A stretch of DNA of 64,000 bases from contig NZ_VOBR01000009.1 of the NCBI RefSeq assembly GCF_007845675.1, positions 124,001-188,000 on the forward strand, read 5' to 3'. The notes under the pieces were generated by a model. The model did no database searches, was not told the DNA's origin, and worked only from the letters and a program-made list of their open reading frames with translations. Within the stretch, counting starts at the first letter, position 1. The number at the start of each line of letters is the position of its first letter. The stretch is from Lentzea tibetensis. GTDB taxonomy: Bacteria; Actinomycetota; Actinomycetes; Mycobacteriales; Pseudonocardiaceae. Positions 1 through 8,453 of this stretch are shown in pieces. The position numbers were made by a program, and so were the translations under genes.

Positions 1-783
1 CTCCAACTGGTCCGCCGCGGCGGCGCGGAACGTGTCCGCCGCGCCCAGCAGCACGGTGCGGCCGTCGGCCACGAGCACGCGGGCCAGCTTGCCGGTGGTG
101 GTGGTCTTGCCGACGCCGTTGACGCCGACGACCAGCACGACCGCGGGCTTACCCGAGTGCGGCAGCGCGTGCACCGAGCGGTCCATGTCCGGGTGCAGCG
201 CGGACACGAGGGTGTCGCGCAGGAGCACGCGCGCCTCGTCCGCGGTGCGCACGCCGCGCGACACGATCTCCTCGCGCAGGGTGGCGATGATGTCGGCGGA
301 CGTCGCCGCGCCGAGGTCCGCCATCAGCAGCGTGTCCTCGACGTCGGTCCACGAGTCCTCGTCGAGGTCACCGGCACCGAGCAGGCCGAGCAGGCCCTGA
401 CCGAGCGTGGACCGCGACCGCGACAGGCGGCTGCGCAGCCGTTCGAGGCGCCCGGCGGTCGGTTCGATCTCCTCGACCTCGGAGGCGGCCTCCGGCAGGT
501 CGACCTCGACGAAGCCGCGCTTCACCGAGTCCCTCGGCACCGACGCGTCGTCGCCCACCCCCGGCTGGCCGTCGACCTCGGTGCGTTCGACGACCGGGTG
601 CTCGACCTTCTCCGGCGTGGCGAAGGTGACGCCCGAGTCGGCCTGGTAACCGCCCTTGGGCTCCTTCTCCGGCTCGGTGAGGCTGATGCGCCTGCGGCGC
701 GTCAGCACGACACCGGTCACCAGCGCGGCGAGCAGGACCACCGCGAGGATGACCGCGATCAAGATCAGGGACGAGGTCGACAC
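1..783 (-). CDS. ftsY: Signal recognition particle receptor FtsY, 3' part outside the window
   Basis: FtsY is the membrane-bound SRP receptor GTPase that docks ribosome-nascent chain complexes at the Sec translocon. 261 residues are visible. A hydrophobic anchor lies at about residues 5-27, followed by basic RRRR, an acidic linker, and the NG domain with P-loop [10 protein letters not shown] near residue 220 and the following [12 protein letters not shown] motif. The N-terminal anchor is an actinobacterial FtsY trait and separates it from Ffh. The GTG start at 783 is preceded by AAAGGATG. The C-terminal half of the GTPase lies beyond the left edge. In other actinobacteria ftsY sits next to smc, but here smc starts 12 kb away. 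Confidence 0.95.
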   Translation of the reverse strand, partial: MSTSSLILIAVILAVVLLAALVTGVVLTRRRRISLTEPEKEPKGGYQADSGVTFATPEKVEHPVVERTEVDGQPGVGDDASVPRDSVKRGFVEVDLPEAASEVEEIEPTAGRLERLRSRLSRSRSTLGQGLLGLLGAGDLDEDSWTDVEDTLLMADLGAATSADIIATLREEIVSRGVRTADEARVLLRDTLVSALHPDMDRSVHALPHSGKPAVVLVVGVNGVGKTTTTGKLARVLVADGRTVLLGAADTFRAAAADQLE

Positions 784-898
784 GGAGGCATCCTTTCACG
801 GGCCGTTCCGTGACTCATCAACTACAAAGCGCACGATCCAGCAAAGATTTAACCGCACCCTCTTGCGTCACGATCCTGTGTGGAATAGACCACTCCCC

Positions 899-2029
899 GT
901 GAGGGTGATCGGACTGATCTCGGGGACCTCGATGGACGGCATCGACGTCGCCGTCGCCGACCTGACGGTGACGGGCGACCTGGTGCGGCTCGTCCCGGTC
1001 GAGCACGCCGAGCACCCGTTCCCCGACGACCTGCGCGCGCTGCCGCGGGACCTCGCGGGCGTGTGCGCGCTCGACACGCGGCTCGGCCAGGCGTTCGGCG
1101 ACGTCGCCGCCGGGTACCTGCCCGCCGATCTCGTCAGCTCGCTCGGGCAGACCGTGCACCACGAGGTCGTCGACGGCCGCTGCCTCGGCACGCTGCAGCT
1201 CGGCCAGCCCGCGTGGATCGCCGAGCGCACCGGACTCCCCGTCGTCGCCGACCTGCGCACGCGGGACGTCGCGGCGGGCGGGCACGGCGCGCCGCTGGCG
1301 AGCACGCTCGACGCGCTGTGGCTCGGCGAGCTCGCCGCGGGGAGCGGGAAACCCGCGCTGGCGCTGAACATCGGCGGCATCGCGAACATCACGGTCGTCG
1401 CCCCCGGCACCGCGCCGGTCGCGTACGACACCGGGCCGGGCAACGCGCTGATGGACGCCGCGATGGAGGTGCTGTCGGGCGGCCGCGTCCGGCAGGACAC
1501 CGGCGGCGCGTTCGCCGCGCGCGGCACCGTGCAGGACGACGTGCTGGCGAAGCTGCTCGAAGACCCTTACTACGCCGCGATTCCGCCGAAGTCGACCGGC
1601 AAGGAGCACTTCAACGCCGGCTACCTGACCGGGTTCCGCACGCTCACCGCCGAGGACCTGCTCGCCACGCTCACCGAGCTGACCGCGCGCACCATCGCGG
1701 ACGCGTGCCGTCAGCACGACGCGGGTGTCGTCGTCGCGTCCGGCGGCGGCATGCGCAACCCCGTGCTCGCCGAGGCGCTCCGGCGGGCGCTGGACCCGAT
1801 CCCGTTGCGCGGCAGCGACTCGCTCGGCCTGCCGCGCGACGGCAAGGAGGCCTACCTCGCCGCGTTGCTCGGATTCCTGACGTGGCACGGGATCCCGGCC
1901 AACGCACCCACCGCGACCGGCGCGTCCGGTCCGCGGCTGCTCGGCAGCATCACGCCCGGTGCCGCACCGCTGAGGCTGCCGGAGCCCGTCACATCCGCCG
2001 TGACCAGACTGAGAGTCGGAGGTTCGTAG
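899..2029 (+). CDS. anmK: Anhydro-N-acetylmuramic acid kinase
   Basis: AnmK opens and phosphorylates 1,6-anhydro-MurNAc to MurNAc-6-phosphate, a step of cell-wall recycling in the cytoplasm. The N-terminus reads VRVIGLISGTSMDGIDVAV, the family's hallmark start. Further conserved stretches are NIGGIANIT, DTGPGNALMD and ASGGGMRNP. At 376 residues it has the usual family length. The open frame extends upstream, but the GTG at 899 matches where family members begin; earlier starts would add an unrelated 81-residue extension that overlaps the ftsY promoter. The stop overlaps the start of the following symporter gene by one base (TAGTG), so the two are probably translated together. Confidence 0.93.
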   Translation: MRVIGLISGTSMDGIDVAVADLTVTGDLVRLVPVEHAEHPFPDDLRALPRDLAGVCALDTRLGQAFGDVAAGYLPADLVSSLGQTVHHEVVDGRCLGTLQLGQPAWIAERTGLPVVADLRTRDVAAGGHGAPLASTLDALWLGELAAGSGKPALALNIGGIANITVVAPGTAPVAYDTGPGNALMDAAMEVLSGGRVRQDTGGAFAARGTVQDDVLAKLLEDPYYAAIPPKSTGKEHFNAGYLTGFRTLTAEDLLATLTELTARTIADACRQHDAGVVVASGGGMRNPVLAEALRRALDPIPLRGSDSLGLPRDGKEAYLAALLGFLTWHGIPANAPTATGASGPRLLGSITPGAAPLRLPEPVTSAVTRLRVGGS

Positions 2030-3600
2030 TGCGCGCTCTTGACCTCGCCATCATCGCCCTGTTCCTGGTGGGCATGCCGTTGCTCGGCGTGTGGATAGGT
2101 GGGCGGCAGAAGTCGGCGACGGACTACTTCGTCAGCGAGAGCAAGATCTCCTGGTGGGTGGTGTGCCTGTCGGTCGTGTCCGCCGAGACGTCCACGCTGA
2201 CCGTGCTGAGCGTGCCGGTCGTGGCGTACATGGCGACGCCGGCGCAGGGCGGCATGACGTACCTGACGCTGGCGCTCGGCTACGTCGTCGGGCGCATCAT
2301 CGTGTCGTTCGTGCTGCTGCCGAAGTACGTCGCGGGTGATCTCGTGACGGCGTACGCGTTCCTGGGCAAGCGGTACGGCGACGGGATGCGCGCGACCGCG
2401 TCCGTCACGTTCCTCTTCACCCGCCTGCTCGCCGACGGCATCCGGCTGTTCGCCACCGCGATCCCGATCAAGGTCGTGCTCGCCGCGTACGGCGTGACGG
2501 CCGGGTACTGGGAGATCGTCGTCGTGCTGGGGCTGGCGATGGTGCTCTACAGCTTCTTCGGCGGCGTGCGCGCGGTCGTGTGGGTCGACGCGATCCAGAT
2601 GCTCTGGTACGTGCTCGGCGGTGTCGCGGTGATCGCCGTGCTGGCGGGCAAGCTGCCGGACGGCTGGCTCGGGAAAGCCTTCGACGCCAACAAGTTCCAG
2701 GTGTTCGACTTCTCGTCGTCCGCGCTCACCGGTGCCTACCCGTTCGTGGCCGCGTTCTTCGGCGGCGCGCTGCTCTCGATGGCGTCGCACGGCGCGGACC
2801 AGCTGATCGTGCAGCGGCTGATGGCGACGAAGGACGTGAAGGCGTCGCAGAAGGCGTTGATCGCGAGCGGGTTCGTGGTGTTCCTGCAGTTCGCTTTCTT
2901 CCTGTTCATCGGCGTGATGATGTGGGCGTTCTACGCGGGCGTCGACCCGGTGAAGGGGCTCGGGCTCGGCAACAAGGACGAGCTGTTCGCGCACTTCATC
3001 GTCACCGAGCTGCCCAGCGGCATCTCCGGTTTCGTGATCGCCGGCATCCTCGCCGCGGCGCTGAGCTCGTCGCTGGGCGCGCTGGCGTCCTCGACCGTCA
3101 CCGACGTGTACGAGCGGGTGCGCCGCACGCCGATGACCGACGAGGACCGCCTGCGGCACGGCCGGATCTGGACGGTCGTGTGGGCCGGGCTGCTGATCGT
3201 GTGCGCCGGGCTGTTCGCGTCGGTCAACGCGAAGACCTCGGACCCGATCGTGGTGCAGGCGCTCGGGATCGCCGGCTACACCTACGGCGCGCTGCTCGGC
3301 GCGTTCCTGCTCGGACTGATCTTCAGGAAGGCGTCGCAGCTCGACGCGATCGTCGCGTTCGTGACGACCGTGCTGGTCGTCGGGTTCGTGATCCTCGGCG
3401 TGAAGTTCGTCGGCCCGGACCAGGCGCTGACGATCGACTTCGGGCGTGCGGACGCCGCGAAGCAGATCCGGTCGCTGACCGGCTGGTGGAACACGCCGCT
3501 GGGCGTCGCGGTCACGTTGCTGGTCGGTGGGCTGTTGTCGTTGCGGCACAAGCCGCAGCAGCCCGACGTCGAGGAGGCCGCTGCGGCTCAGGCCGCCTGA
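2029..3600 (+). CDS. Sodium:solute symporter (SSS family)
   Basis: A 523-residue polytopic membrane protein of the sodium/solute symporter family, with roughly 12-13 hydrophobic segments. Family features include the segment starting GRQKSATDYFVSES after the first helix, SAETSTLT in helix 2, FGGVRAVVWVDAIQ, the SHGADQLIVQRL segment and AALSSSLGALASS late in the protein. The substrate cannot be read from the sequence. Coupling to anmK suggests a cell-wall sugar such as anhydro-MurNAc, but that is inference. The C-terminus ends in an acidic/alanine-rich cytoplasmic tail. The GTG start at 2029 overlaps the anmK stop. The gene converges on the GNAT gene with only three bases between stops. Confidence 0.88.
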   Translation: MRALDLAIIALFLVGMPLLGVWIGGRQKSATDYFVSESKISWWVVCLSVVSAETSTLTVLSVPVVAYMATPAQGGMTYLTLALGYVVGRIIVSFVLLPKYVAGDLVTAYAFLGKRYGDGMRATASVTFLFTRLLADGIRLFATAIPIKVVLAAYGVTAGYWEIVVVLGLAMVLYSFFGGVRAVVWVDAIQMLWYVLGGVAVIAVLAGKLPDGWLGKAFDANKFQVFDFSSSALTGAYPFVAAFFGGALLSMASHGADQLIVQRLMATKDVKASQKALIASGFVVFLQFAFFLFIGVMMWAFYAGVDPVKGLGLGNKDELFAHFIVTELPSGISGFVIAGILAAALSSSLGALASSTVTDVYERVRRTPMTDEDRLRHGRIWTVVWAGLLIVCAGLFASVNAKTSDPIVVQALGIAGYTYGALLGAFLLGLIFRKASQLDAIVAFVTTVLVVGFVILGVKFVGPDQALTIDFGRADAAKQIRSLTGWWNTPLGVAVTLLVGGLLSLRHKPQQPDVEEAAAAQAA

Positions 3601-3603
3601 GGG

Positions 3604-4524
3604 TCAGGCGCTGTGTCGATAGGCGACCAGCTCCAGGAACAACCGGAAACCCAGCCTGCCGAACATGCGCGCACTGGACTCGTTGCCCGCGGTGATCGAC
3701 GCCGCGGCCTGCGGTCGTGCGCCCTGTTCGGCGGCGAGCTTCCAGAGCAGTTCGGTGATGAGCGCGGCGCCGATGCCACCGCCCCGGACATCGGGTTCCA
3801 CGGCGACGAAATCGACGTAGTACTCCTCGGGCTGGGCCTTGCCCGCGGCGTAGCCGAGGACGCGGTCACCGTCCATCGCGACGACGACCGAGCGGCTCTT
3901 GGCGCCGTCGACGATCTGCCTGCCGGACAGGTAGGAGTGCGGGAAACACCGCTCGTGCAGCACGGCGACGGCTTCGTGGACGAACGGGTCCGTCGGCAGC
4001 GCCCGCATCTCGTGGGTGGGTGTGTGCTTGGCGTCGCGCAACAGCAGTGTGCGCAGATCGCCGTTGTCGAGCAGGTAGATGTTGCTGGCTTTCCCGGCGG
4101 TGAAGCCGTGGCGTTCGGCGAACGCCGCGAGCCTGCGGTGGTTGGTGTGTCCGTAGAGTTCGTGGTCGTCGATGTCGGCGAGGATGTCCCGTGCCTTGGC
4201 GAACAGCGCGTCGGCCGTCTGGTCCCAGATGCGGCTGCCCGCCGGGTGGTTCACGGGTACGTCGACGAAGGGCCCGTGCAGCCAGGCCCGGCGTTTCTCG
4301 GCGTCGATCTCGACGCTGAGGAGCCCGGTGATGCGACCCGAGTCGTCGGTGGCGACGACGGAACAGGCCGACCAGTCGGGCTCGAACTCAGCCAGCTCCT
4401 CGGAGAGGACTTCGAGGGTCTCACCGAGGTAGCCGATGTGGTGCGCGGTGTCGGCCTGGAGCCGGACGAGCAGCGCCAGGGTGGCACTGAGATCGCCCGG
4501 TTCGGCGAAACGGATGTCGTACAT
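3604..4524 (-). CDS. GNAT-family N-acetyltransferase, two GNAT domains
   Basis: 306 residues with two GNAT folds in tandem. The first covers about residues 1-150 (RFAEPGDLSATLALL). The second covers about 155-306 and has the acetyl-CoA loop in VRGGGIGAALI, followed by ESSARMFGRLGF. The tandem layout recalls mycothiol synthase MshD, but the sequence is not close enough to name it that. The acyl acceptor is unknown. The ATG at 4524 was chosen because the first GNAT strand begins there; the open frame upstream overlaps the divergent gene at 4574. Only 49 bases separate the two divergent starts, so they share a promoter region. Confidence 0.82.
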   Translation of the reverse strand: MYDIRFAEPGDLSATLALLVRLQADTAHHIGYLGETLEVLSEELAEFEPDWSACSVVATDDSGRITGLLSVEIDAEKRRAWLHGPFVDVPVNHPAGSRIWDQTADALFAKARDILADIDDHELYGHTNHRRLAAFAERHGFTAGKASNIYLLDNGDLRTLLLRDAKHTPTHEMRALPTDPFVHEAVAVLHERCFPHSYLSGRQIVDGAKSRSVVVAMDGDRVLGYAAGKAQPEEYYVDFVAVEPDVRGGGIGAALITELLWKLAAEQGARPQAAASITAGNESSARMFGRLGFRLFLELVAYRHSA

Positions 4525-4573
4525 GTCGGAATGGTCGCCCGCGAGGCAGCAGGATGCGAGGGAGTTTTCGCCG

Positions 4574-5143
4574 ATGGACACGATGTGCCTGATCCGGACG
4601 CTCGACACATGCGTCTCACACCTCTCGTCCACCGGCGGCGACTGGTCCGCCCGGATCCCCGGTTTGAACTGGACGGTGGCCGACTGCGTGGCGCACATCG
4701 CCGAGGGCCTGCTCTGGTACGCCACCGATCTCGTGGCCGGACACCGCGAGCTGTCGACCATGGACATGAAGGTGAGGCCCGCCAGTTCGCCCGACGACCT
4801 GATCCGCACCGTCTCAACGTTCGGGACGGTGCTCGTGCGCACGGTGGAGGCCTCTCCACCGGCGGCGGTCGGCTGGCACCCGTACGGACTGGGCGACGCG
4901 TCGGCGTTCGCCGCGATGGGGTGCGCCGAGCTGCTCGTGCACACCCACGACGCCTCGCTGGGCCTTGAAACTTCGTTCACGCCCGATCCCGCTCTGGCCG
5001 AGGCGACCCTGGAACGCCTGTTCCCGGACGCACCGGGCGGACATCCGGCATGGGAGACGTTGCTGTGGGCGCACAACCGCGTCCCGCTCGCCGATTTTCC
5101 CCGTCCCGACGGCTGGCGGTGGACACTAGGTTCGATGTCATGA
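4574..5143 (+). CDS. Maleylpyruvate isomerase family mycothiol-dependent enzyme-like protein
   Basis: 189 residues with the DinB/MDMPI four-helix N-terminal fold. IPGLNWTVADCVAHIAEGL carries the WTVxDxxxHI pattern of this family, and CAELLVHTHDASLG holds the later conserved histidines that bind a metal in mycothiol-dependent members. The family includes isomerases, thiol transferases and proteins of unknown role, so the reaction is not assigned. The ATG at 4574 lies nine bases after GGAG; a second ATG at 4583 is possible. The stop overlaps the P450 start (ATGA), giving a coupled gene series with the P450 and the PmoA-like protein. Confidence 0.75.
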   Translation: MDTMCLIRTLDTCVSHLSSTGGDWSARIPGLNWTVADCVAHIAEGLLWYATDLVAGHRELSTMDMKVRPASSPDDLIRTVSTFGTVLVRTVEASPPAAVGWHPYGLGDASAFAAMGCAELLVHTHDASLGLETSFTPDPALAEATLERLFPDAPGGHPAWETLLWAHNRVPLADFPRPDGWRWTLGSMS

Positions 5144-6327
5144 CGATCGACATACCGTTCGCGGACGCGTTCCAGTTCGATCCGTCGCCCACCTGGACGC
5201 GGCTGCGCGAGGAGGAGCCGATCGCCCGCGTGCGCACGCTCGCCGGCGCCGAGGTGTGGCTGGTCACGAGGTACGCGGACGTGCGGATGGTGCTCGCCGA
5301 CCCCCGCTTCTCCCGTGCGGCGGTGGTGAAGGACGGCGCGCCGAGGGTGGCGCTCGCCAAGCCGCTGCCGTCGAGCCTCACGACGACGGACCCGCCCGAG
5401 CACACCCGGCTGCGCAGGCTCGTGTCCGGCACGTTCGCGCACCGCGGGATCGAGCGCACCCGCCCGTGGGTCGCGGACCTCGCCAAGACGCTCGCGGACG
5501 ACGTGGCGTCGGCCGGTGACGGCGCGGACCTGCGGCAGCTGTTCGCGCTGCCGCTGCCGATCGCGGTGATCTGCCACCTGCTCGGCGTGCCCTACGCGGA
5601 CCGGGAGAGGTTTCGCGAGTGGACCGAGCTGGGCTACAGCATGTCGATGGCCGAACGCGACCGCGTCGACGAGGCGATGGTCAGCATGCAGGCGTACATC
5701 GGCGCGCTGGTCGCGGAGAAGATGACGTACGCGGGTGAGCCGCGGGACCTGCTCGACGAGCTGGTGCGGGCGCGCGAGGAGGGCGACCGGCTGAGCGAGG
5801 AGGAGCTGATCGCGTTCGGCGTCAACCTGCTCGTCGCCGGGCACGAGACGTCCGCGAACCAGATCGCCAGCTGCGTGGCGACGCTGCTGCGGTTCCGGCA
5901 CCTGTGGGAGCAGCTGGTCGCCGACCACGAGCTCGTACCGTCTGCGGTCGAGGAACTGTTGCGCTACAACAGGTTCAGCGAGGTCGGTCAGCTCAGGGTG
6001 GCGCTGGAGGACGTCGAGGTCGAGGGCGTGGTCGTCCGCGCGGGCGAGGGCGTCATGGCGGCGCTGAACTCCGCCAACCGCGACCCGCGCGTGTTCGACG
6101 ACCCGGACGCGGTGGTGCTGACGAGACCGCAGAACCAGCACCTGTCGTTCGGCGCCGGGCCGCACTTCTGCCTCGGCGCGCAGCTCGCGCGGATCGAGCT
6201 GCAGGAGGCGCTGCTGGCGCTGCTGCGGCGGTTCCCGGACATCCGGCTCGCCAAACCGGCCGAGGAGCTGGAGTGGCGCCGGGTGCTCGTCAGCGGACTC
6301 GCCGAACTCCCCGTGGTGCTCGGATGA
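5140..6327 (+). CDS. Cytochrome P450
   Basis: A 395-residue soluble bacterial P450. The I-helix oxygen-activation motif is AGHETSANQ near residue 232, the K-helix motif is in VEELLRY, and the haem-binding loop FGAGPHFCLG lies near residues 337-346 with the cysteine thiolate ligand. The family oxidises small molecules with electrons from a ferredoxin; no ferredoxin gene is adjacent. It resembles CYP105/107-type actinobacterial enzymes in general layout, but the substrate is unknown. Its ATG overlaps the previous stop and its own stop overlaps the next start, both as ATGA, so the three proteins are probably made together. Confidence 0.95.
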   Translation: MTIDIPFADAFQFDPSPTWTRLREEEPIARVRTLAGAEVWLVTRYADVRMVLADPRFSRAAVVKDGAPRVALAKPLPSSLTTTDPPEHTRLRRLVSGTFAHRGIERTRPWVADLAKTLADDVASAGDGADLRQLFALPLPIAVICHLLGVPYADRERFREWTELGYSMSMAERDRVDEAMVSMQAYIGALVAEKMTYAGEPRDLLDELVRAREEGDRLSEEELIAFGVNLLVAGHETSANQIASCVATLLRFRHLWEQLVADHELVPSAVEELLRYNRFSEVGQLRVALEDVEVEGVVVRAGEGVMAALNSANRDPRVFDDPDAVVLTRPQNQHLSFGAGPHFCLGAQLARIELQEALLALLRRFPDIRLAKPAEELEWRRVLVSGLAELPVVLG

Positions 6328-7085
6328 ACTACACCTACATCCACAGTGGACAACGCCCGTTCTTCAACCTGAAGACCCGCGGCGGCGTCGAGGTCACCGG
6401 TGTCCGCCCGGCGGACCACCCGTGGCACACAGGACTGTCGCTGGCGATCGCGCACGTCGGCGCCGCGAACTTCTGGGGCGGCCCCACGTTCGTCCGCGGC
6501 CAGGGCTACCGGCAGCTCCCGAACAACGGCACGATCCGGCACGACGGGTTCGAGGAGCGCACGGCGGCGGGGTTCCGCGAACGGCTGAGCTGGATCACCG
6601 AACAGGGTGAGCGCGTCGCCACCGAGCTGCGCACGGTCGAGACCGCGACGCACGAGGACCACTGGACGCTCGACTTCGGCACCGAGATCGCGAACGCCAC
6701 ACGCACGTCGCTGATCTTCGGCAGCCCCACCACGAACGGCCGCCCGGACGCCGGGTACGGCGGCCTGCTGTGGCGCGGCCCGGCGTCGTTCACGGGCGGC
6801 AAGGTGTTCGGCGCCCGGATGGGTGAGCTTTCACCGTGGCTCGGCTTCGTCACGCCGCAGGCCACGCTCGTGTTCATCGCACCTGCTCCGACCTGGTGGT
6901 TCGTCCGCTCCGAGCCGTTCGCGGCGGTGTGCCCGGCACCGTTCTTCCACGAGGAGACCACGCTGCGTGCGGGCGAGGTCCTGCGGCTGCGCTACCGGGT
7001 GGTGATCGCGGATGGCGCGTGGGACGAGACCCGAATTCGGGCTTGCAGCCCACCTGTGGTTGGGGGACTCTTCTCAGGTGAGTGA
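6324..7085 (+). CDS. PmoA/DUF6807 family protein
   Basis: 253 residues of the family called PmoA or DUF6807. Hallmarks are HPWHTGLSLAI near residue 32, the NFWGGPTFVRGQGY segment, LPNNGTIRH, and a C-terminal AAVCPAPFFHEETTL with an FFHE motif. Despite the family's historical name it has no relation to particulate methane monooxygenase. Members are found in sugar and oxidation gene clusters and their reaction is not settled. The start overlaps the P450 stop (ATGA). After DGAWDETRI the last residues look unlike the family end and run into the next gene by eight bases, so the native 3' end may have been altered. Confidence 0.8.
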   Translation: MNYTYIHSGQRPFFNLKTRGGVEVTGVRPADHPWHTGLSLAIAHVGAANFWGGPTFVRGQGYRQLPNNGTIRHDGFEERTAAGFRERLSWITEQGERVATELRTVETATHEDHWTLDFGTEIANATRTSLIFGSPTTNGRPDAGYGGLLWRGPASFTGGKVFGARMGELSPWLGFVTPQATLVFIAPAPTWWFVRSEPFAAVCPAPFFHEETTLRAGEVLRLRYRVVIADGAWDETRIRACSPPVVGGLFSGE

Positions 7086-7416
7086 GGAAACGATCCAACT
7101 CGATCTCAACGAATCCGGGGTGGCTGTCGACCTTCCCATGCCGACTAACAACCGGGACCAAGTGCAAGGCGTCCCGTATCGGCCGGTCGAATTCCGTGAC
7201 GATGATCTTCCCAACGCACTCGAGCGCGCGGCCCAGTGGCTGCGGACGACACAGGAGTGGTTGGGTGAAGCAGTGGACGTCATCGCTATCCACCTGGACT
7301 ACGACGACACGCAAGGCGCCCCGTACTACAACCTCAAGATGCTCTGCAACGACGAGGACCTGGCGGGTGTGCCCAGGGTCATCCGAGAACACGACGTGAC
7401 GGCTACCGGCGAGTAG
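7078..7416 (+). CDS. Hypothetical protein, 112 residues
   Basis: Not recognised. A small acidic, soluble protein with no signal peptide or membrane segment. It has short motifs such as LPMPTNNRDQVQGVPYRPVE and an AIHLDYDD stretch with several aspartates. The GTG at 7078 is preferred because the protein then opens VSEETIQLDLNE; longer versions would overlap the PmoA-like gene in a different frame. The codon use is less GC-biased than that of the neighbours, which hints at a different history. It sits at the end of the coupled P450 series and before the acyltransferase gene. Confidence 0.6.
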   Translation: MSEETIQLDLNESGVAVDLPMPTNNRDQVQGVPYRPVEFRDDDLPNALERAAQWLRTTQEWLGEAVDVIAIHLDYDDTQGAPYYNLKMLCNDEDLAGVPRVIREHDVTATGE

Positions 7417-7440
7417 CTTTTCCGGCTAACGTTCGGACCC

Positions 7441-8154
7441 ATGTCAGATCTCGTGTATCCCCCGGTGGTCGGTCTCGCCAAGACGATGTTCCGGGTGCTC
7501 GACCTGAGGATCACGATCGACGGGGCGCACCAGATCCCGAAGACCGGTGGCGCGGTGCTGGCGTCGAACCACGTCAGCTACCTCGACTTCATCTTCGCTG
7601 GCTACGGGGCGCTTCCGTCCGGTCGGCTCACCCGGTTCATGGCGAAGCACGAGATCTTCGCGAACCGGATCGCAGGCCCGCTCATGCGGGGGATGCACCA
7701 CATTCCCGTCGACCGGAGCTCGGGCCAGGCCTCGTTCCAGGAGGCGCTGGCCAAGCTCCGGTCCGGTGAGGTCGTCGGGATCTTCCCCGAGGCCACCATC
7801 TCGCGTTCCTTCACGGTGAAGGACATCAAGTCCGGCGCGAACCGCCTCGCCCACGAGGCGGGCGTCCCGCTGCTGCCCGTCGCGCTGTGGGGAACCCAGC
7901 GCCTGTGGACCAAGGGCCGTCCGAAGAACCTGACCCAGCGGCACGTCCCGGTCACCATCCTCATCGGTGAGCCGATGGACCCGTCACCCAACGACTCCGG
8001 TGACGCCGTGCTGCGCAAGCGGATGCAGGAGCTGCTCGACCGCGCGCAGTCGTCCTACCCGGAGTCCGGCGAGGGCCAGTTCTGGCAGCCCGCGCACCTC
8101 GGTGGAACCGCGCCCACTCCGGAAGAGGCGGCCGCGCTCGACGAACGACGCTGA
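7441..8154 (+). CDS. Lysophospholipid acyltransferase (PlsC-like)
   Basis: 237 residues of the 1-acyl-glycerol-3-phosphate acyltransferase family. The catalytic HX4D box is NHVSYLD near residues 42-48, the GMHHIPVDR block follows, and the FPEAT block III is near residue 115 in place of the more usual FPEGT. The usual reaction is acyl transfer from acyl-CoA to a lysophospholipid at the inner face of the membrane. The ATG at 7441 follows the 112-residue gene by 24 bases. A strong hairpin lies immediately after the stop. The exact acyl acceptor is not determined by sequence. Confidence 0.88.
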   Translation: MSDLVYPPVVGLAKTMFRVLDLRITIDGAHQIPKTGGAVLASNHVSYLDFIFAGYGALPSGRLTRFMAKHEIFANRIAGPLMRGMHHIPVDRSSGQASFQEALAKLRSGEVVGIFPEATISRSFTVKDIKSGANRLAHEAGVPLLPVALWGTQRLWTKGRPKNLTQRHVPVTILIGEPMDPSPNDSGDAVLRKRMQELLDRAQSSYPESGEGQFWQPAHLGGTAPTPEEAAALDERR

Positions 8155-8157
8155 CCC

Positions 8158-8187
8158 CGTGGAGGGGGCGGCGCGGCCCCCTCCACG
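8158..8187. terminator. Bidirectional terminator hairpin
   Basis: A 12-base stem (CGTGGAGGGGGC with GCCCCCTCCACG) and a six-base loop lies between the convergent acyltransferase gene and the peptide operon. It can serve both strands. No long T run is present, as is common in high-GC actinomycetes. Confidence 0.7.
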
Positions 8188-8194
8188 AGTCATC

Positions 8195-8407
8195 TCAGCA
8201 GTCCGGGCTGTTGACCAGGCAGGTCGTGCAGTAGATCTGCGTGCAGCTGCCGTTCACGTAGCACCACTGACGCTTCTCGTACGTGCCCTCCCAGCCGCAG
8301 TGCTGGCACCAGCCGGACTGCATGCACGGTGCCGACGCGCGCGCCTGCACCTTCGGCACGAACAGTCCGAGCAGCCGGTCGCTCATCGCGGCGATGGTCT
8401 TGCCCAT
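8195..8407 (-). CDS. Eight-cysteine secreted peptide, copy 1
   Basis: A 70-residue precursor. Residues 1-24 look like a leader ending FVPKVQARA; an A-x-A signal-peptidase site after residue 24 would release a 46-residue core. The core has cysteines at precursor positions 28, 34, 37, 49, 55, 60, 63 and 70, the last being the C-terminal residue. The copy at 8454-8666 has the same length and the same cysteine spacing (5, 2, 11, 5, 4, 2, 6). AGGAGG stands seven bases before the ATG. It is the last gene of an operon with S26 peptidase, ABC exporter, TlpA and MauE genes, so four disulfides formed outside the cell are likely. The function is unknown; a bacteriocin or signal is possible. Too little hydrophobicity is present for a classical Sec signal. 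Confidence 0.8.
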   Translation of the reverse strand: MGKTIAAMSDRLLGLFVPKVQARASAPCMQSGWCQHCGWEGTYEKRQWCYVNGSCTQIYCTTCLVNSPDC

Positions 8408-8414
8408 GTCCGTT

Positions 8415-8451
8415 CCTCCTTTCATCCCGAGGCGGACCCCCAGGAAACTCA
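8415..8451. repeat. Direct repeat unit A between peptide genes
   Basis: A 37-base stretch that recurs at 8673-8709 with one mismatch. It contains the ribosome binding site and the upstream spacer of peptide copy 1. The distance between the units is 258 bases, equal to one peptide gene plus its spacer. Confidence 0.9.
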
Positions 8452-8453
8452 CC

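Noticed and set aside
1-783. Ffh (SRP GTPase) instead of FtsY
   Set aside because: The N-terminal membrane anchor and acidic linker before the NG domain are FtsY features.
1852-3549. A long open frame antisense to the symporter gene
   Set aside because: Arg/His/Gln-rich translation without motifs; the other strand encodes a full SSS transporter coupled to anmK.
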